Shown here: positions 36,763-49,299 of the stretch, one piece after another
Position numbering within the stretch: position 1 is the first letter of the stretch
Layout: each line of letters begins with the position of its first letter
Source of the DNA: Patagioenas fasciata
Taxonomy: Eukaryota > Chordata > Aves > Columbiformes > Columbidae
DNA length: 64,000 nucleotides
Direction of reading: 5' to 3'
NCBI RefSeq assembly: GCF_037038585.1
Contig: NC_092541.1
Coordinates: 319,445 to 383,444 of the forward strand
Translations under genes and position numbers: made by a program
The notes under the pieces: model-generated
Seen by the model: only the letters and a program-made list of their open reading frames with translations
What the model was told of the DNA's origin: nothing
The model's database searches: none

Positions 36763-38187
36763 CTTGCAGCGCCGGGCGCGGGGCCAGGCCTGACTGACGG
36801 CGGCAGCGGGGCCGGGGCCGCGGGGGGGACACGGCGGGGACGCCGCACCTCCCGCCACCGGCGGCCTGCGGCACCCAACCCGCCAGCATGCGGGGCAGCG
36901 GGGCTGCCCAGGGTCGCGCAGCCCCTGGGGACCCAGCGGGCTGTCCCCTGCGGGGTCCCATGTCCCCTGGGGGGTCTGGCGGGCTGTCCCTGGGTCGGCT
37001 TGTCCTGGTGTCCCCACTCACGGGCACTGGGGTGGCAGTGGGGGCGCAGGGGGCACAGTGGGGCCCGGCGGGGCTGGGGACACCTGGGGACAGTGGTCCC
37101 CGGCAGCCGCCAGGCCCGCGCACGCCTGCGCCGCCTGTGTCTCCGAGGCGGGAGCACGTGTGTCACGCGTGTGCGGGGGCAGCGCCCCTCGGCGGGACGA
37201 GGCGGGGACACCGGGCCGCTGGGGGTGGCGGGGGGGCCAGGCCCTGCTCCGGGGGTCGCGGATGGCGGAAGGGGAGGGGACGGCCGTGGGGGACACGGCA
37301 CGCATCGCGTCACCCGACGTCACCGCACGTCACCGCACGTCACCGCACGTCACGCACAGAGGTCTGGGAGGCCATGTCTGCAGGGTCCTGGCGCCCGCAC
37401 GCCCCCAGCTGGGGGGAGCAGGGACCCCCACCCCGTTCCCGCCCCCGGGGGCTCCTCCCGCACAGGGACCCCCAGCACGGCCCCAGGCTCTGGGCCTCCC
37501 GCAGCCCCGGTGGGAAGAGAGCGCACCCCAGATCACCCCCAAAATATCACCCGGCGGGTTCGGGGAGGGGGGAGCAGCACCGTGGGCCCCACGCCATGGC
37601 CCCTGCCTCAGTTTCCCCTCCTGCCGCCCCCAGGTGGAGCTGCTGCTGGGGACACGTGCTGCGCCCCAAGGGTGCATCTGTGGGGACAGAAAGTAAAACG
37701 GGGCCCTGAGGGGACACCCCGAGATGGGCGGGGGGGGTCTCGGGATGGGACCAGAGGGACACGCGGACAAAACTGGGGAGGGACAGGGAGAGGGGTGGGG
37801 GACACGGGGACAGAGCCGGGAGAGGCTCAGCGACACGATGGGGGACGTGGGTACAAACCCGGGGGGCATGGGGATAAGATGAGGGGATATGGGTACGAAT
37901 TTGGGGGGACAAAGGGACAGTACGGGGGGATAGGGGAACAGGATGTGGGACACGGGGACAGGATGGGGGGACATGGGTGCAAACTCGGGGGAATTTGGGG
38001 ATGGGGTAGGGGGACATGGGTACAAAATGACAGGGATATGGGGACAGAATGGGGGGGACGTGGGGCAGATCCAGAGGATGTGGGTACGAGCCCGGCGGGT
38101 ACAGGATGGGACTGAGGGGACACGGGGACCGGCCTGGGGACCACGGGGACAAACCCGGGGGAGACAGGAGTAGAAGCAGATGGGTGT

Positions 38188-38818
38188 GGTGGGGGACAGA
38201 GCCGGGGGGGACATGGGGACAGAGCCGGGGGGGGACATGGGGACAGAACTGGGGGGGGACATGGGGACAGAGCCGGGGGGGACATGGGGACAGAGCTGGG
38301 GGGGACATGGGGACAGAATTGGGGGGGGACATGGGGACAGAGCCGGGGGGGACATGGGGACAGAGCTGGGGGGGACATGGGGACAGAGCCGGGGGGGACA
38401 TGGGGACAGAGCTGGGGGCGGACATGGGGACAGAATTGGGGAGGACATGGGGACAGAGCTGGGGGCGGACATGGGGACAGAATTGGGGAAGACATGGGGA
38501 CAGAGCCTGGGGGGACATGGGGACAGAACTGGGGGGGACATGGGGACAGAGCCTGGGGGGACATGGGGACAGAACTGGGGTGGACATGGGGACAGAACTG
38601 GGGGGGGGACATGGGGACAGAGCCTGGGGGGACATGGGGACAGAGCTGGGGGGGACATGGGGACAGAACTGGGGGGGGACATGGGGACAGAGCCTGGGGG
38701 GACATGGGGACAGAACCGGGGGGGACATGGGGACAGAGCCTGGGGGGACATGGGGACAGAACTGGGGGAGGACATGGGGACAGAGTCGGGGGGGACATGG
38801 GGACAGAGCCGGGGGTGG
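38188..38818. repeat. 23-24-bp GGGGGACATGGGGACAG minisatellite
   Basis: About 27 units contain GACATGGGGACAGAGCC or GACATGGGGACAGAACTGG, with a variable G run between them. Core spacing is 23-24 bases. A degenerate form extends upstream to about 37850. It lies 0.5-1.1 kb before the PPP1R9B start codon. Confidence 0.9.
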
Positions 38819-38859
38819 CAACAGCGGACACGCCGGGGGGGCACACGGCACAGCAGGGA

Positions 38860-39293
38860 TGCTCGGGGGGGACCCGCCGCAGGGAGGGGACCCCGCGTGG
38901 GTGTGGGGAGGGGGCCGTGGGGCAGCCCGGTGGGGCTGCGGGTCCCGGGGGTCCCTGCGGCGGCGGCGGCGGCGGGGCCGGAGCGCGGCGAGGAAGAGGA
39001 AGAGCCGCCGCTAAGACCCAGAGGGCTCTGCGGGCAGCGGGGCGGGCAGAGCGGCGGCTCCATCGCAGAGAAAGGGAAGAGGAGGAGGAGGAGGGAGGAA
39101 GGAAGGAGGGCCGGGGCGCAGGGCCCCCGCGACGGACATGGCCTGACGGGGCCGCAGCCCCCGGCCGGTGCGGCGGTGCCCCCCGCAGCCCCCTCCCCGT
39201 GCCGCGGTAGCGGCGGGGCTGCGGCGGCACCGGGGAGCGGCGGCGGGCGATGCGGCGCGGCGGGCGGTGACAGCGGCCGGGGACGGTGACGGC
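38860..39293 (+). promoter_or_regulatory. CpG-rich PPP1R9B promoter and 5' UTR region
   Basis: Dense CpG, GGC triplet runs and GGGGCGG-type boxes lead into the start codon at 39294. No TATA box is seen. This is typical of a CpG-island promoter. The exact start site cannot be read from sequence. Confidence 0.55.
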
Positions 39294-42200
39294 ATGCTGA
39301 GGACGGAGGCAGGCGGCGGGGCGGCCGCCGGCGGGGGGGCCCCCTCCGGCGGGGCGACGGGCGCTGGGGGTCTGCGGAGCGCGTCCCCCCACCGGAACGC
39401 CTACGAGGCCACCATCCAGGCCCTGGCGCCCACAAAGGAGGCTGACGGGGAGGACGGCAAGAAGAGCCGGGGTAAGAAGTATGGCTCCAACGTCCACCGC
39501 ATCAAGAACATGTTCCTGCAGATGGGGACGGCGCCCGGGCCCGAGGGCGCCTGCGACCTGGCCAAGGCCAAGGAGAAGCCCGTCCGTCTGTCCTTGCCCC
39601 GGGCCAGCGGCCTCGGCGACAGCGTGGACCAGGGCAGCCTCCTCAAGCTGGGCACCAGCGTCTCGGAGAGGGTCAGTCGCTTCGACTCCAAGCCCGACAA
39701 GCCCTTCTCCAAGCTGCAGGAGACCCGCAAGATCTTCGAGAGGAGCCCGCAGGAGAAGGCCAGCACCGCCAGGCTGCTGCTGCGCAAGGAGCGCGCCGGC
39801 TTCCAGGACCGCAAGCTGGACGTGGTGGTGAGGTTCAACGGCAGCACCGAGTCCCTGGACAAGCTGGACACCGAAGCCGTGTCGCCCACCGTCAGCCAGC
39901 TCAGCGCCGTCTTCGAGAAGGCCGATCTCCGCAACAACCTGCACAAGGCGCCGGGGCGCGCGGGGGCCCCGCTGGGTGCCAAGGCGGTGGGCAAGCGGCC
40001 GCGGGTCTTCCCGCCCAGCGCCGAGCCCGGGCGGCCGGGCGAGGGACACCCCGCGCCGGCACGGGCGCAGCTGCCGGACGAGGAGAAGGCGGCGGGGAAG
40101 GGCGGCCGGCCCACGGACAAGGAGGCGGCCGCCCCCCGGGTGCAGGAGGTCTGCAAGATCAAGCCCGTGGAGGTGGAGGAGAGCGGCGAGGCCGAGGAGG
40201 AGGAGGAGGCGGCAGGGGAGCCGGTGCCCGTGACCCAGCTGGCCAAGGGGGCCGAGGAGCCGGCGCCCAGCACCCCCCGGCTGGACGGGGGCTCGGCGGC
40301 GGCCGCGGGCGAGGACGTCAAGGGCGAGCGGGCCGAGGAAGGCGATGGCTACGAGGAGGCCAAGAAGGAGGACTTCTCCGAGGCGGACCTGGTGGACATA
40401 AGTGCCTACAGCGGGCTCGGGGAGGACTCGGGGGGCAGCGGGCTGGAGGAGGAGGAGGAGGCCGAAGGGCTGTACGAGCCCGAGTCGGGCTGCGTGGAGA
40501 TCCCGGGGCTGTCCGAGGAGGATGAGCCCGTCCCCAACCGCAAGATCCAGTTCAGCACGGCCCCCATCCAGGTGAGCCCGCCCGGGAAGGGGGCACCCCC
40601 AAGCGAGGGGCACCCCATGGGGAGGTGTGAACCCCCAAACCGTCCCCTTTGGAGGGGGTGGCACTGGGGACAGGGAGGTGGGGGCTCTGTGCCCCCTGCC
40701 AGGGGCCGTGGCATCCCTGGGCCGTGCCCTGCACGGGGTGGCCGCCCGGGCCTGGCTAACGAGCCGGCTAACGAAGGGCCCTGCCCCAGCATGGCCGGGC
40801 CCCCCAGGACCCGAGTGACAGGGAGGGTGGCACTGGGAGCCGCGGCCGTGCCCGGGACAGGCGCGGACACACCCCAGGTTTTGGGTGGGGATGCCCGAAA
40901 TCCCCGGCCATGGGGCGCTGGGTGCGGCGGATGCGCAGCCGCCCGCTGCCCCTCACCCTGGGGTCCCTGGGTACCGGGGTCCCCCCGCTGGGGGTCCCTG
41001 GGGACCAGGCGGTGGGGCGGGGGGGGTTGCCCCCATGGGCCCAGCCGGGTGCCCGGGACCATTTCAGGAAGTGTGTGAAGGGGAAGTGGTGCGGTGGCAC
41101 GGCCGGGGGGGCAGCACCGCCTTCCCCCCCTCCCCGCCCGGGCTTGGGGTCCCCATCTCGCTGTGATGGGGGAAGGGGCTGTGCAGCTATTTCAGGGTCT
41201 CCTCGCCTGCTCGAATCCCCCCGACCAGAGCAGCAGCGATCGCTTTGTGCCGGAGCCGGTTATTTTTAGAGCCCCGGCCTATATTCTGGCTCTGAGTCAG
41301 AGCAGGTGGGTGGCCCCACCTGGGCCGGGGGCCGTGGTGGCCGGGCAGGGGCAGTGGGGACAGTGTGCTGGGTGGCCGGGCAGGGACAAGGGGGGCACAG
41401 CGAGGGGAGTTCGGGTGCCCACAGCCCCCAGGACCATGGGTGGCGCGTCCCCTGCCCCGCGCCCCTGGGAGCCGCCGCTGGGTCCTGACCGTCTGCTGTC
41501 CCCGGGCTTTGTGCTGTGGCCCCCGACACTCGTCCCTAATCCCCTCGGCGTGAGTTCAGTGCCGTCCCTAATCCCCCGCCTCCCCAGGGACAATCTGCCC
41601 GGCTCAGAGCCCGGGGGAGGTGCTGGCACCGCCGGGGCGGGGGGGACACGGCACCCCGCTCCCCCCGGTGCTGCGTCGGGGACGTTGTCCTGGTGGCACA
41701 CCCGACCTTGGCCACGAGCAGCTCGATGCCATCCTTCCATCCATCCATCCATCCATCCATCCATCCATCCATCCTTCCATCCATCCATCCATCCATCCAT
41801 CCATCCTTCCATCCATCCTTCCATCCATCCAACCATCCATCCATCCATCCATCCATCCATCCACCCATCCATCCAACCATCCCTCTGTCCATCCATCCAT
41901 CCATCCATCCTTCCATCCATCCCGTCATCCATCCCTCCATCCATCCATCCATCCAACCATCCCTCTGTCCATCCATCCATCCATCCATCCTTCCATCCAT
42001 CCCTTCATCCATCCCTCCATCCATCCATCCATCCATCCCTCCATCCATCCATCCCTCTGTCCATCCATCCTTCCTTCCATCCATCCATCCTTCCTTCCAT
42101 CCATCCATCCATCCATCCAACCATCCATCCTTCCATCCATCCATCCATCCCTCCGTCCATCCATCCCTCTGTCCATCCATCCTTCCATCCATCCATCCAT

Positions 42201-42483
42201 CCCTCCGTCCATCCATCCATCCATCCATCCATCCATCCATCCATCCCTCTGTCCATCCATCCTTCCATCCATCCAACCATCCATCCTTCCATCCATCCAT
42301 CCCTCTGTCCGTCCTTCCATCCAGCCCTCCATCCTTCCATCCATCCATCCCTCCATCCTTCCATCCATTCATCCATCCCTCTGTCCATCCATCCTTCCAT
42401 CCATCCATGCCTCCGTCCATTCATCCATCTGTCCATCCATCCATTCATCCATCCCTCCGTCCATCCGTCCATCCATCCCTCCG

Positions 42484-42516
<33 letters not shown>

Positions 42517-45500
42517 CCATCCCTCCGTCCATCCATCTGTCCATCCATCCATCTGTCCATCCATCCATCCCTCTGTCCATCCCTCCGTCCATCCCTCCTT
42601 CCACCTCTCCGTCCATCCATCCATCCATCCATCCATCCCTCCGTCCATCCATCTGTCCATCCATCCATCCACCCATCCGTCCATCCATCCATCTCTCTGT
42701 CCATCCCTCCGTCCATCCCTCCTTCCACCTCTCCGTCCATCCATCTGTCCATCCATCCATCCACCCATCCGTCCATCCATCCATCTCTCTGTCCATCCCT
42801 CCGTCCATCCCTCCTTCCACCTCTCCGTCCATCCATCTGTCCATCCCTTCCTCCATCTCTCTGTCCGTGCCCCCTGGGGTGCAGGTCACGGCACCACCTC
42901 TGCTCCCAGGACCCCCCAAACCCTCTGTGCTTCCTCAGCCCCCCTCACCCCATGATGTGACTTGGGGGGATTCTGCAGTGGCTCGTAGGCTCAGTGACAC
43001 CCCCACACCCCCGGACTGCAGGAGCTGCGGGTGCTGGGGCAGCGGGTGGCTGCAGTGCCCCCCACCTGCCTGAGCCCCCACCCTGCAGGTCTTCAGCACC
43101 TACTCCAACGAGGACTACGACCGCCGCAATGAGGACGTCGACCCCATGGCCGCCTCGGCCGAGTACGAGCTGGAGAAGCGGGTGGAGCGGCTCGACCTCT
43201 TCCCGGTGGAGCTGGAGAAAGGTGGGTCCCCCATCCCGGCCCCGGCGGCGCCTGGGGGCGGCTGGAGGTGACGCCGGCGGCGCTGGGTGGGCGCTGCCCC
43301 CCCGGACACGGCGCTGTGTCTCCGCAGACTCCGAAGGGCTGGGGATCAGCATCATCGGCATGGGCGCGGGCGCGGACATGGGCCTGGAGAAGCTGGGCAT
43401 CTTCGTCAAGACGGTGACGGAGGGGGGCGCTGCCCACCGGGACGGCAGGTGAGGGTTGCCTGGCCAGAACGGCCCCCGGTCCCCGCGCCCCGGGCTGGGG
43501 GAGGCGCAGGAGCTGGGGGGGGCAGCAGCTGTGCCAGATGTTCCCCAGGGTGGGAGATGCGGGGGAGGTGGGCGGGGTGGCCCTGCTGTGACCGTCCCCT
43601 CGTCCCCAGGATCCAGGTGAACGACCTCATCGTGGAGGTGGACGGCACCAGCCTGGTGGGGGTCACGCAGAGCTTCGCCGCCTCCGTCCTCAGGAACACC
43701 AAGGGCCGCGTCCGGTAGGGCCCGGACTGGGGGTTTGGGGGCTGGGAGACCCCCCAGCCTGTGCTGGGCCCCTGCAGAGGCCCCTGCCCCGTAGCCTGTC
43801 CCCAGAGCCCCCCGGCTGCCCGGCTGGGCTGTCCCCCTGCCCCCCTGTCCCCATGCCCACTGCCTGCCCTGTGCCACCCTAGTGCCCCCGAAATGTCCCC
43901 AGAGCATGGCAGGATCTCCCCAGCCCCCCAGCTCATCCACGGGCCCTGTAACGCCCCTGCGGATTCTCCACCCCGGCAGCGCTGCCTGTCCCGCAGGGAT
44001 GACCCCCGGTGTCCCCTGCCCCGTGCCCTGCTGACCCCCCCGTCCCGCAGGTTCCTGATCGGGCGGGAGAAGCCGGGGGAGCAGAGCGAGGTGGCGCAGC
44101 TGATCCAGCAGACGCTGGAGCAGGAGCGGTGGCAGCGGGAGATGATCGAGCAGCGCTACACCCAGTACACGGAGGATGACGAGGAGGTGAGGGGACAGCA
44201 CCAGCCGTGGCCCCCGCACCTGATGTGGGGCCGGGGAGCCGGTTTGCCCAGGTGGGAGGGGCGGGGGTGCCGGGCTCAGGCCCAGCGTTGCCGACGCTGC
44301 TCCGCGCCCCCGCAGACGGGCGAGTACGCCACGGACGAAGAGGAGGAGATGAGCCCCATGTTCCCCAGCGGCGAGATGGCCATCGAGGTGTTCGAGCTGG
44401 CCGAGAACGAGGACACGCTGTCCCCCGTGGAGATGGACCCCGAGAAGCTGGTGCACAAGTTCAAGGAGGTGAGGGGGGACGGGGGTGTCCGCACGTGGCA
44501 GCGAGTGTCCCCAGCACGGAGGGACATGGGGACGCCCGTGCCAACCCCGGCTCCTCCTGCAGCTCCAGATCAAACACGCTGTCACCGAGGCCGAGATCCA
44601 GCAGCTGAAGAGGAAGGTGAGGGGGTGGGAGGGAAGGGAGCCCCCAGGCCCCCCGGATCTCCATCCCCCCATGCCCCCCTGGCCTCCCACATCTCCCCCG
44701 GACCCCTCACCATGCCATGCTGTGCCGTGCCATGCCATGCCGTGCTGTGCCGTGCCGTGCCGTGCCGTGCTGTGCCATGTCGTGCCATGCCATGCTGTGC
44801 TGTGCCATGCCATGCCGTGCTGTGCCATGCCATGCCGTGCCATGCCATGCCGTGCCATGCTGTGCCGTGCCTGCGCCCTGGCTGTGTGGTGACACGTCGT
44901 ACCATGCCGTGCCATGTCTTGCCATGCCATGCCGTGCTGTGCCGTGCCGTGCCGTGCCGTGCCATGTTGTGCCGTCCCGTGCCGTGCCGTGCCGTGCCGT
45001 GCCGTGCTGTGCCGTGCCATGCCATGCCGTGCTGTGCCGTGCCGTGCCGTGCCATGCCATGCCGCGCTGTGCTGTGCCATGCCATGCCGTGCTGTGCCGT
45101 GCCGCGCTGTGCTGTGCCATGCCGTGCCGTGCCGTGCCATCCCTGCCCCGCTGTCCCCAGCTGCAGTGCCTGGAGCAGGAGAAGGCGCGCTGGAGGGCGG
45201 AGAAGGCGCAGCTGGAGCAGAGCGTGGAGGAGAACAAGGAGCGGATGGAGAAGCTGGAGGGGTACTGGATGGAGGCGCAGAACCTGTGCCAGGCCGTGGA
45301 CGAGCACCTCAAGGAGACGCAGGCCCAGTACCAGACCCTGGAGCGCAAGTACAGCAAGGCCAAGAGGCTCATCAAGGAGTACCAGCAAAAGTGAGGCACC
45401 GTCCTGCCCCGGGCACCCGCCCCCGGCACCCACCCGACACCCACCCCCAGCACCCACCCCTGACACCCACCCCCGACACCCACCCCCGACACCAACCCCT

Positions 45501-47626
45501 GGCACCCGCCCCTGACACCCACCCCTGACACCCACCCCCGGCACCCACCCCTGACACCCACCCCCGACACCCACCCCCGACACCAACCCCTGGCACCCGC
45601 CCCTGACACCCACCCCTGGCACCCACCCCCGACACCCACCCCTGACACCCACCCCCGGCACCCACCCCTGACACCCACCCCCAGCACCCACCCCTGGCAC
45701 CCACCCCTGACACCCACCCCTGGCACCCACCCCCGGCACCCACCCCTGACACCCACCCCCAGCACCCACCCCTGGCACCCACCCCCGACACCCACCCCTG
45801 GCACCCACCCCCGACACCCACCCCTGACACCCACCCCCGGCACCCACCCCTGACACCCACCCCCAGCACCCACCCCTGACACCCACCCCCGACACCCACC
45901 CCTGGCACCCACCCCCGACACCCACCCCTGACACCCACCCCCGGCACCCACCCCCGGCACCCACCCCCGACACCCACCCCTGACACCCACCCCTGACACC
46001 CACCCCCGGCACCCACCCCCGGCACCCACCCCCGACACCCACCCCTGACACCCACCCCTGACACCCACCCCCGGCACCCACCCCCGACACCCGCCCCTGG
46101 CACCCACCCCCGGCACCCACCCCTGACACCCACCCCCGGCACCCACCCCCGGCACCCGCCCTGCGCAGGGACCGTCCCCTGGCAGGTCCTGGGCCACCAG
46201 CGCCCGCTGAGCGTGGTCCCTCCGGGGTCCCTGCGCCACCTCCCCAGGGTCCCCGCGGTCTGGCGGGGGGTGACGAGTCCCTGGTCCCCACAGGGAGATC
46301 GAGTTCCTGAAGAAGGAGACGGCGCAGCGGCGGGTGCTGGAGGAGTCGGAGCTGGCGCACAAGGAGGAGATGGAGAAGCTGCAGGAGAAGGTGGGCACCG
46401 GGCGCGGGGACGCGGGCTGTCCCTGAGCCCCGCCAGCCCCGCCCGTCACCGCTGGATCCCGGGACAGAGCGCAGCGGATCTGCCGGCGCGGCTGCGCCAG
46501 CGCTGGATCCCACGCCAAGGCGCGGTGGATCTGCTCCGGCCCCGATCCCACCAGACCGTGCCGCCGGCACCGCGCCCTGCGCCGGATCGCAGAGGATCTG
46601 CTGGGGTGCTGGCACACGCCCGGCCCTCCTGGCACTGGGTCCCGCACTGGATTGCAGTGGATCTGCCAAGGGTTTGGGTGGATCCTGTGTCAGGGTCTGA
46701 CAGCCCATAATGGATCACAAGAGATCTTCCCGGGCACCGGATCCCAGCGGCGTGTGCAGGATCCTGCACTGGGTCCTGATGGATCTGCGCAAGCTCACAC
46801 TTGATCCTCTGCTTGGGAGCGGGATCCCATGCTGGTCATGCTGGATCCCACACCGGATCACACCGGATTCCACGCAAGCTGCACTGGATCCCCCTCTCGG
46901 GCGGGGCCAGAGCTGCGCCGGTCACAGCAGATCCCCCGTGGGGTCACAGCAGATCCCCTGCAGGGTCACAGCAGATCCCCCGTGGGGTCACAGCAGATCC
47001 CTTGCAGGGTCACAGCAGATCCCCCGCGGGGTCACAGCAGATCCCTTGCAGGGTCACAGCAGATCCCCTGCGGGGTCACCAGATCCCCTGCAGGGTCACC
47101 AGATCCTGTGCGGGGTCATGGATCCCCCAGGATCCCGCAGTGCCCGGGGGCTGCCGTGGGTCGTGGGGGGGCAGCACCCACCCGTCCGGGGGCACCAGGG
47201 CACAGGCGGGCAACGGGGGGTCCCCTGGCACCCAGCAGAGCCCCCTCACCCCCTTACGCCTCCTCCGTCACCCCCAAAACGTCCCCTGACCCCCAGGCTC
47301 ACCCACCCGCCTGCGGCCTCCCCGGCCCCACGCTGGCCTCCAGCACCTCCGTGTCCTGCCCCCTCGTCCTGTTCCCCCGTCCAGTGCCCCGTCCCGTGTC
47401 CCTGTGGCTGTGTCGTTTTGTCCCCCCCAGTTCACTCCTTGTGTCCCCGTGTCCCCCCGTTTGCTCCTGGTCTCTGTGTCCCCCCCGTCCCCGTGTGCCC
47501 CCCGTGTCCCCCCCGTCTCTGTGCCCCCGTCCCGCGTCCCCGCTCAGACCTGTCCCCTTTGCTGTTTTTCAGATCTCCGAGCTGGAGGCCAAGCTGCAGA
47601 CTTTGAAAAATTCCAACCCGACCTAA
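39294..47626 (+). CDS. PPP1R9B: neurabin-2 / spinophilin, 10 exons
   Basis: Exons: 39294-40571, 43089-43221, 43328-43448, 43610-43714, 44051-44186, 44316-44468, 44563-44616, 45161-45390, 46294-46390, 47573-47626. They join to 786 residues (human 817). The large first exon encodes the F-actin-binding N-terminus ([33 protein letters not shown]) and the PP1 docking site RKIQF at about 416-420, the RVxF-type motif. The PDZ domain (about 465-553) has [16 protein letters not shown] and [14 protein letters not shown]. Exons 7-10 give the C-terminal coiled coil ([35 protein letters not shown]). The protein scaffolds protein phosphatase 1 on actin in dendritic spines. The acidic linker in exon 1 is shorter than in human. 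Confidence 0.97.
41729..42868. repeat. 1.1-kb (TCCA)n array in PPP1R9B intron 1
   Basis: A tetranucleotide TCCA/TCCG/TCTG/TTCC array runs about 1,140 bases in the 2.5-kb first intron. Because the period is 4 and stops are absent, all frames are open. They read HPSIHPSI-type on the plus strand and DGWMDGWM-type on the minus strand. None is a gene. Confidence 0.95.
44710..45140. repeat. GTGCC pentamer array in PPP1R9B intron 7
   Basis: About 80 five-base units (TGCCG, TGCCA, TGCTG) run in tandem, with one short interruption near 44868-44890. The pentamer period opens all frames ([11 protein letters not shown] and [11 protein letters not shown] readings). Confidence 0.9.
45404..46160. repeat. 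13-bp CACCCACCCCTGA array in PPP1R9B intron 8
   Basis: About 57 units of 13 bases (CACCCACCCCTGA, CACCCACCCCCGA, CACCCACCCCCGG). The minus strand carries regular GGGG runs, a good quadruplex pattern. It starts about 14 bases after the exon 8 donor. Confidence 0.9.
46915..47120. repeat. 22-bp minisatellite in PPP1R9B intron 9
   Basis: Eight to nine units of 22 bases contain GGGTCACAGCAGATCCC. GTCACA recurs at 46921, 46943 and 46965. The 450 bases before it hold a more degenerate GGATCC/GGATCTG-rich repetition that may be an older array. Confidence 0.85.
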
Positions 47627-48836
47627 ACCGCCCTCAAACCACAGCGATTCGGGGCCCCCCCGCCCCCTCCCCCGCCAAGGCCTCCTGGTGCCCCCCGCCT
47701 CCCCCGGGGCACAGACAGCGGGGGGGGACAGGGTGCGTCTCGGGGGCCTGGGGGGCGGACACCCCGCGTTCGTGTCTGTGTCCAGTGTGAGTCTCGTGGT
47801 GACGTGATGGACTGATCGGGGGGACACGGCCCCCCAGGCCTCCCCCCCAGGCACACCCTCCCCTCGATGTGACCCCGGACACAGAGCTGGCGCCCTGGCT
47901 GGACACGGGGGGGCAGGCGGAATTGCCCACCCCAAATGTGAGCCATACTGGGGAGAAAGGGGGCACGCTGGGAGCCCCCATCCACAGCTCCTCCTCTTGG
48001 GACTCTCCTGGAGCACCGCCCGGGGGGGCCAGTTGCCTTTGGGCACCCCCCGGACACCGCAGACCTTTGCTGTGGAGGGGGGACCCCAAGCGCCCCCCCC
48101 GCGCCCCCAGTGCCACCGCCAGGCGGGAGGGACCCCTCAGCCTTTGCCAACCCTGCCGGGATGGGGGGGCTGCCCGGCCCCCCGCTGTGGGAACACGGCT
48201 GGGGGTGTCCCCGGTGCCCCCAGCACCCGCCACTGCCCCCCCGAGTCCGGGGCCTTTGCCTTCCCTGGGCGAGGGGGGGACACACGGGGGTCCCCTCCAG
48301 GGTGGGGGCGATGCTCCCGCTCCACCCAACTGTAAATAGTCCCCAATAAATCACAGTATTTCTCTGGGGCTGGGACGCCCCCTCCGCTGGCCGCCCCCAG
48401 CCGGGCCGGGGGGGCCCAGCCCCTCTGCCCAGGGGGAGCCCCGTTAGTTTTGTTTCTATTCTGCACCCCCGCCCCCCCGAAGTACCGAGTCTCCGACAGT
48501 AACTGGATGTGGGGGCAACTGGGAGCCAGAGCTGGTTGTACTGGGAGGGGGAGGTGGGGGGCACGCGGGGGACGGGGAGGGGGGGTCCGACTGGATTGGA
48601 GCCACTGGGGGGGGGTAGTATTTAAGGGAGGGCGGGGGGCGAGAGCCCCGGCGGGGTGCTGGGGTTATTTAATCTCACACGTGTACCTGTGGGTGTATAT
48701 ACGATATATATATGTACCTATGTATGTGCTGGGCCTGGTCTGTGCCGCAGCGCCCGCGCCTCGTCCCGCCGGGGCACTGGGGACAGCGGGGACACGGCGG
48801 GGGTGCAGGGCACAGGGAGGAGTGGGAAGGATGCGG
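47627..48836 (+). other. PPP1R9B 3' UTR and downstream sequence
   Basis: The 3' UTR runs from 47627 to the AATAAA at 48345. Beyond it, 48440-48740 holds GTTAGTTTTGTTTCTATT and a low-GC segment with TTATTTAATCTCACACGTG and TATATACGATATATAT. The last part looks like conserved UTR rather than random spacer, so a longer alternative 3' UTR is possible. I see no second canonical signal. Confidence 0.5.
48345..48350 (+). terminator. PPP1R9B poly(A) signal
   Basis: AATAAA lies in CCCCAATAAATCACAG, 719 bases after the stop codon and on the coding strand. Confidence 0.8.
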
Positions 48837-49258
48837 CACTGGGAGGGCCGGGCAGGGTTGGAGGGCGCTGGGGGGCACTGGGAGGGCCGGGCAGGGTTGG
48901 AGGGCACTGGGGGGCACTGGGAGGGCCGGGCAGGGTTGGAGGGCGCTGGGGGGCACTGGGAGGGCCGGGCAGGGTTGGAGGGCACTGGGGGGCACTGGGA
49001 GGGCCGGGCAGGGTTGGAGGGCACTGGGGGGCACTGGGAGGGCCGGGCAGGGTTGGAGGGCACTGGGGGGCACTGGGAGGGCCGGGCAGGGTTGGAGGGC
49101 ACTGGGGGGCACTGGGAGGGCCGGGCAGGGTTGGAGGGCACTGGGGGGCACTGGGAGGGCCGGGCAGGGTTGGAGGGCACTGGGGGGCACTGGGAGGACC
49201 GGGCAGGGTTGGAGGGCACTGGGGGGGCACTGGGAGGGCCGGGCAGGGTTTGGCACAG
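48837..49258. repeat. 39-bp minisatellite between PPP1R9B and SAMD14
   Basis: About 11 units of 39 bases carry GGGCCGGGCAGGGTTGGAGG and CACTGGGGGGCACTGGGA. GGGTTGG recurs at 48855 and 48894. Copies are nearly identical, so the array is probably young and polymorphic. Confidence 0.9.
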
Positions 49259-49299
49259 TGGGAGGAGCGGGCAGATGGGGGCACCGGGAGGGCCCGTCC

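Larger units (their letters stand above)
36763..39293. other. shared 5' region of SGCA and PPP1R9B
   Basis: The two genes diverge from this 2.5-kb stretch. CpG-rich sequence flanks both starts. CGTCACCGCA repeats lie near 37317-37355. A 24-bp satellite fills 38188-38818. A GGC run is at about 38957-38978. No other gene is recognised. Confidence 0.6.

Noticed and set aside
41094-43073. Plus-strand ORFs of 420-659 codons rich in His-Pro-Ser-Ile, and minus-strand Asp-Gly-Trp-Met ORFs
   Set aside because: They are translations of the TCCA tetranucleotide array in several frames at once, inside a PPP1R9B intron.
44582-46708. Minus-strand ORFs of 646-731 codons with Gly-Val-Gly-Gly-Cys or Gly-Thr-Ala-Arg-His repeats
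   Set aside because: They are stop-free readings of the 13-bp and 5-bp arrays in PPP1R9B introns 7 and 8.
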